6,411 bases of DNA from Candidatus Poseidoniales archaeon (lineage in GTDB: Archaea; Thermoplasmatota; Poseidoniia; Poseidoniales; Poseidoniaceae): the NCBI GenBank assembly GCA_012959845.1, contig DUCL01000237.1, positions 1-6,411 of the forward strand, given 5' to 3'. A model generated the notes under the pieces. The model had not been told where the DNA came from and did no database searches. It worked only from the letters and a program-made list of their open reading frames with translations. The stretch's first letter is position 1; every line of letters begins with the position of its first letter. The translations under genes were made by a program, and so were the position numbers. Positions 6,410 through 6,411 of the stretch are shown in pieces.

Positions 6410-6411
6410 CA

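Noticed and set aside
1..6411. CRISPR array, tRNA, rRNA, insertion sequence or attachment site.
   Set aside because: I found no short direct-repeat array with spacers, no cloverleaf or rRNA-like sequence, and no transposase or terminal inverted repeats.

Overview
The window looks like ordinary chromosomal DNA from an archaeon. It is AT-leaning, with a TATA-type promoter box, an archaeal-style ArsR/winged-helix regulator, and a giant secreted protein built of propeller, vWA and CARDB-like modules and held by one C-terminal membrane helix. My best guess is a marine Thermoplasmatota/Poseidoniales (Marine Group II/III) relative. This rests on protein style and promoter type, not on any marker gene. 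I see no mobile element, CRISPR array, tRNA or rRNA.

Layout: (1) 9-416 (+) is the end, or possibly the whole, of a small soluble hypothetical protein. (2) 417-577 is a non-coding leader region with a TATA-like box at about 421-433 and a Shine-Dalgarno-like GAGGA at 566-570. (3) 578-5599 (+) fills most of the window. It encodes a surface protein of about 1673 residues: signal peptide, seven-repeat beta-propeller, array of Ig-like beta-sandwich domains ending in a CARDB domain, one transmembrane helix and a short cytoplasmic tail. (4) 5600-5659 is a short convergent gap holding a strong hairpin with a C(UGCG)G loop. (5) 5660-6409 (-) is a DNA-binding regulator with an N-terminal ArsR-like winged helix, a coiled-coil-like middle and what looks like a second HTH near the C-terminus. 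Its extreme 5' end is at or just beyond the window edge.

The most striking feature is inside the giant protein. A complete vWA domain with DxSxS, Thr and Asp metal-site residues is inserted in the middle of the fourth propeller blade. Removing it rejoins a normal blade of the WxDxRxG...EIYxTxLD type. All 14 cysteines of the mature protein occur in even numbers within individual domains, and there are about 15 N-X-S/T sequons, both consistent with an extracellular protein. I infer a stalk-mounted, metal-dependent adhesion or binding protein. Its ligand cannot be told from the sequence. The regulator is convergent to it, so the two share a 3' region rather than a promoter, and nothing in the sequence links them functionally.
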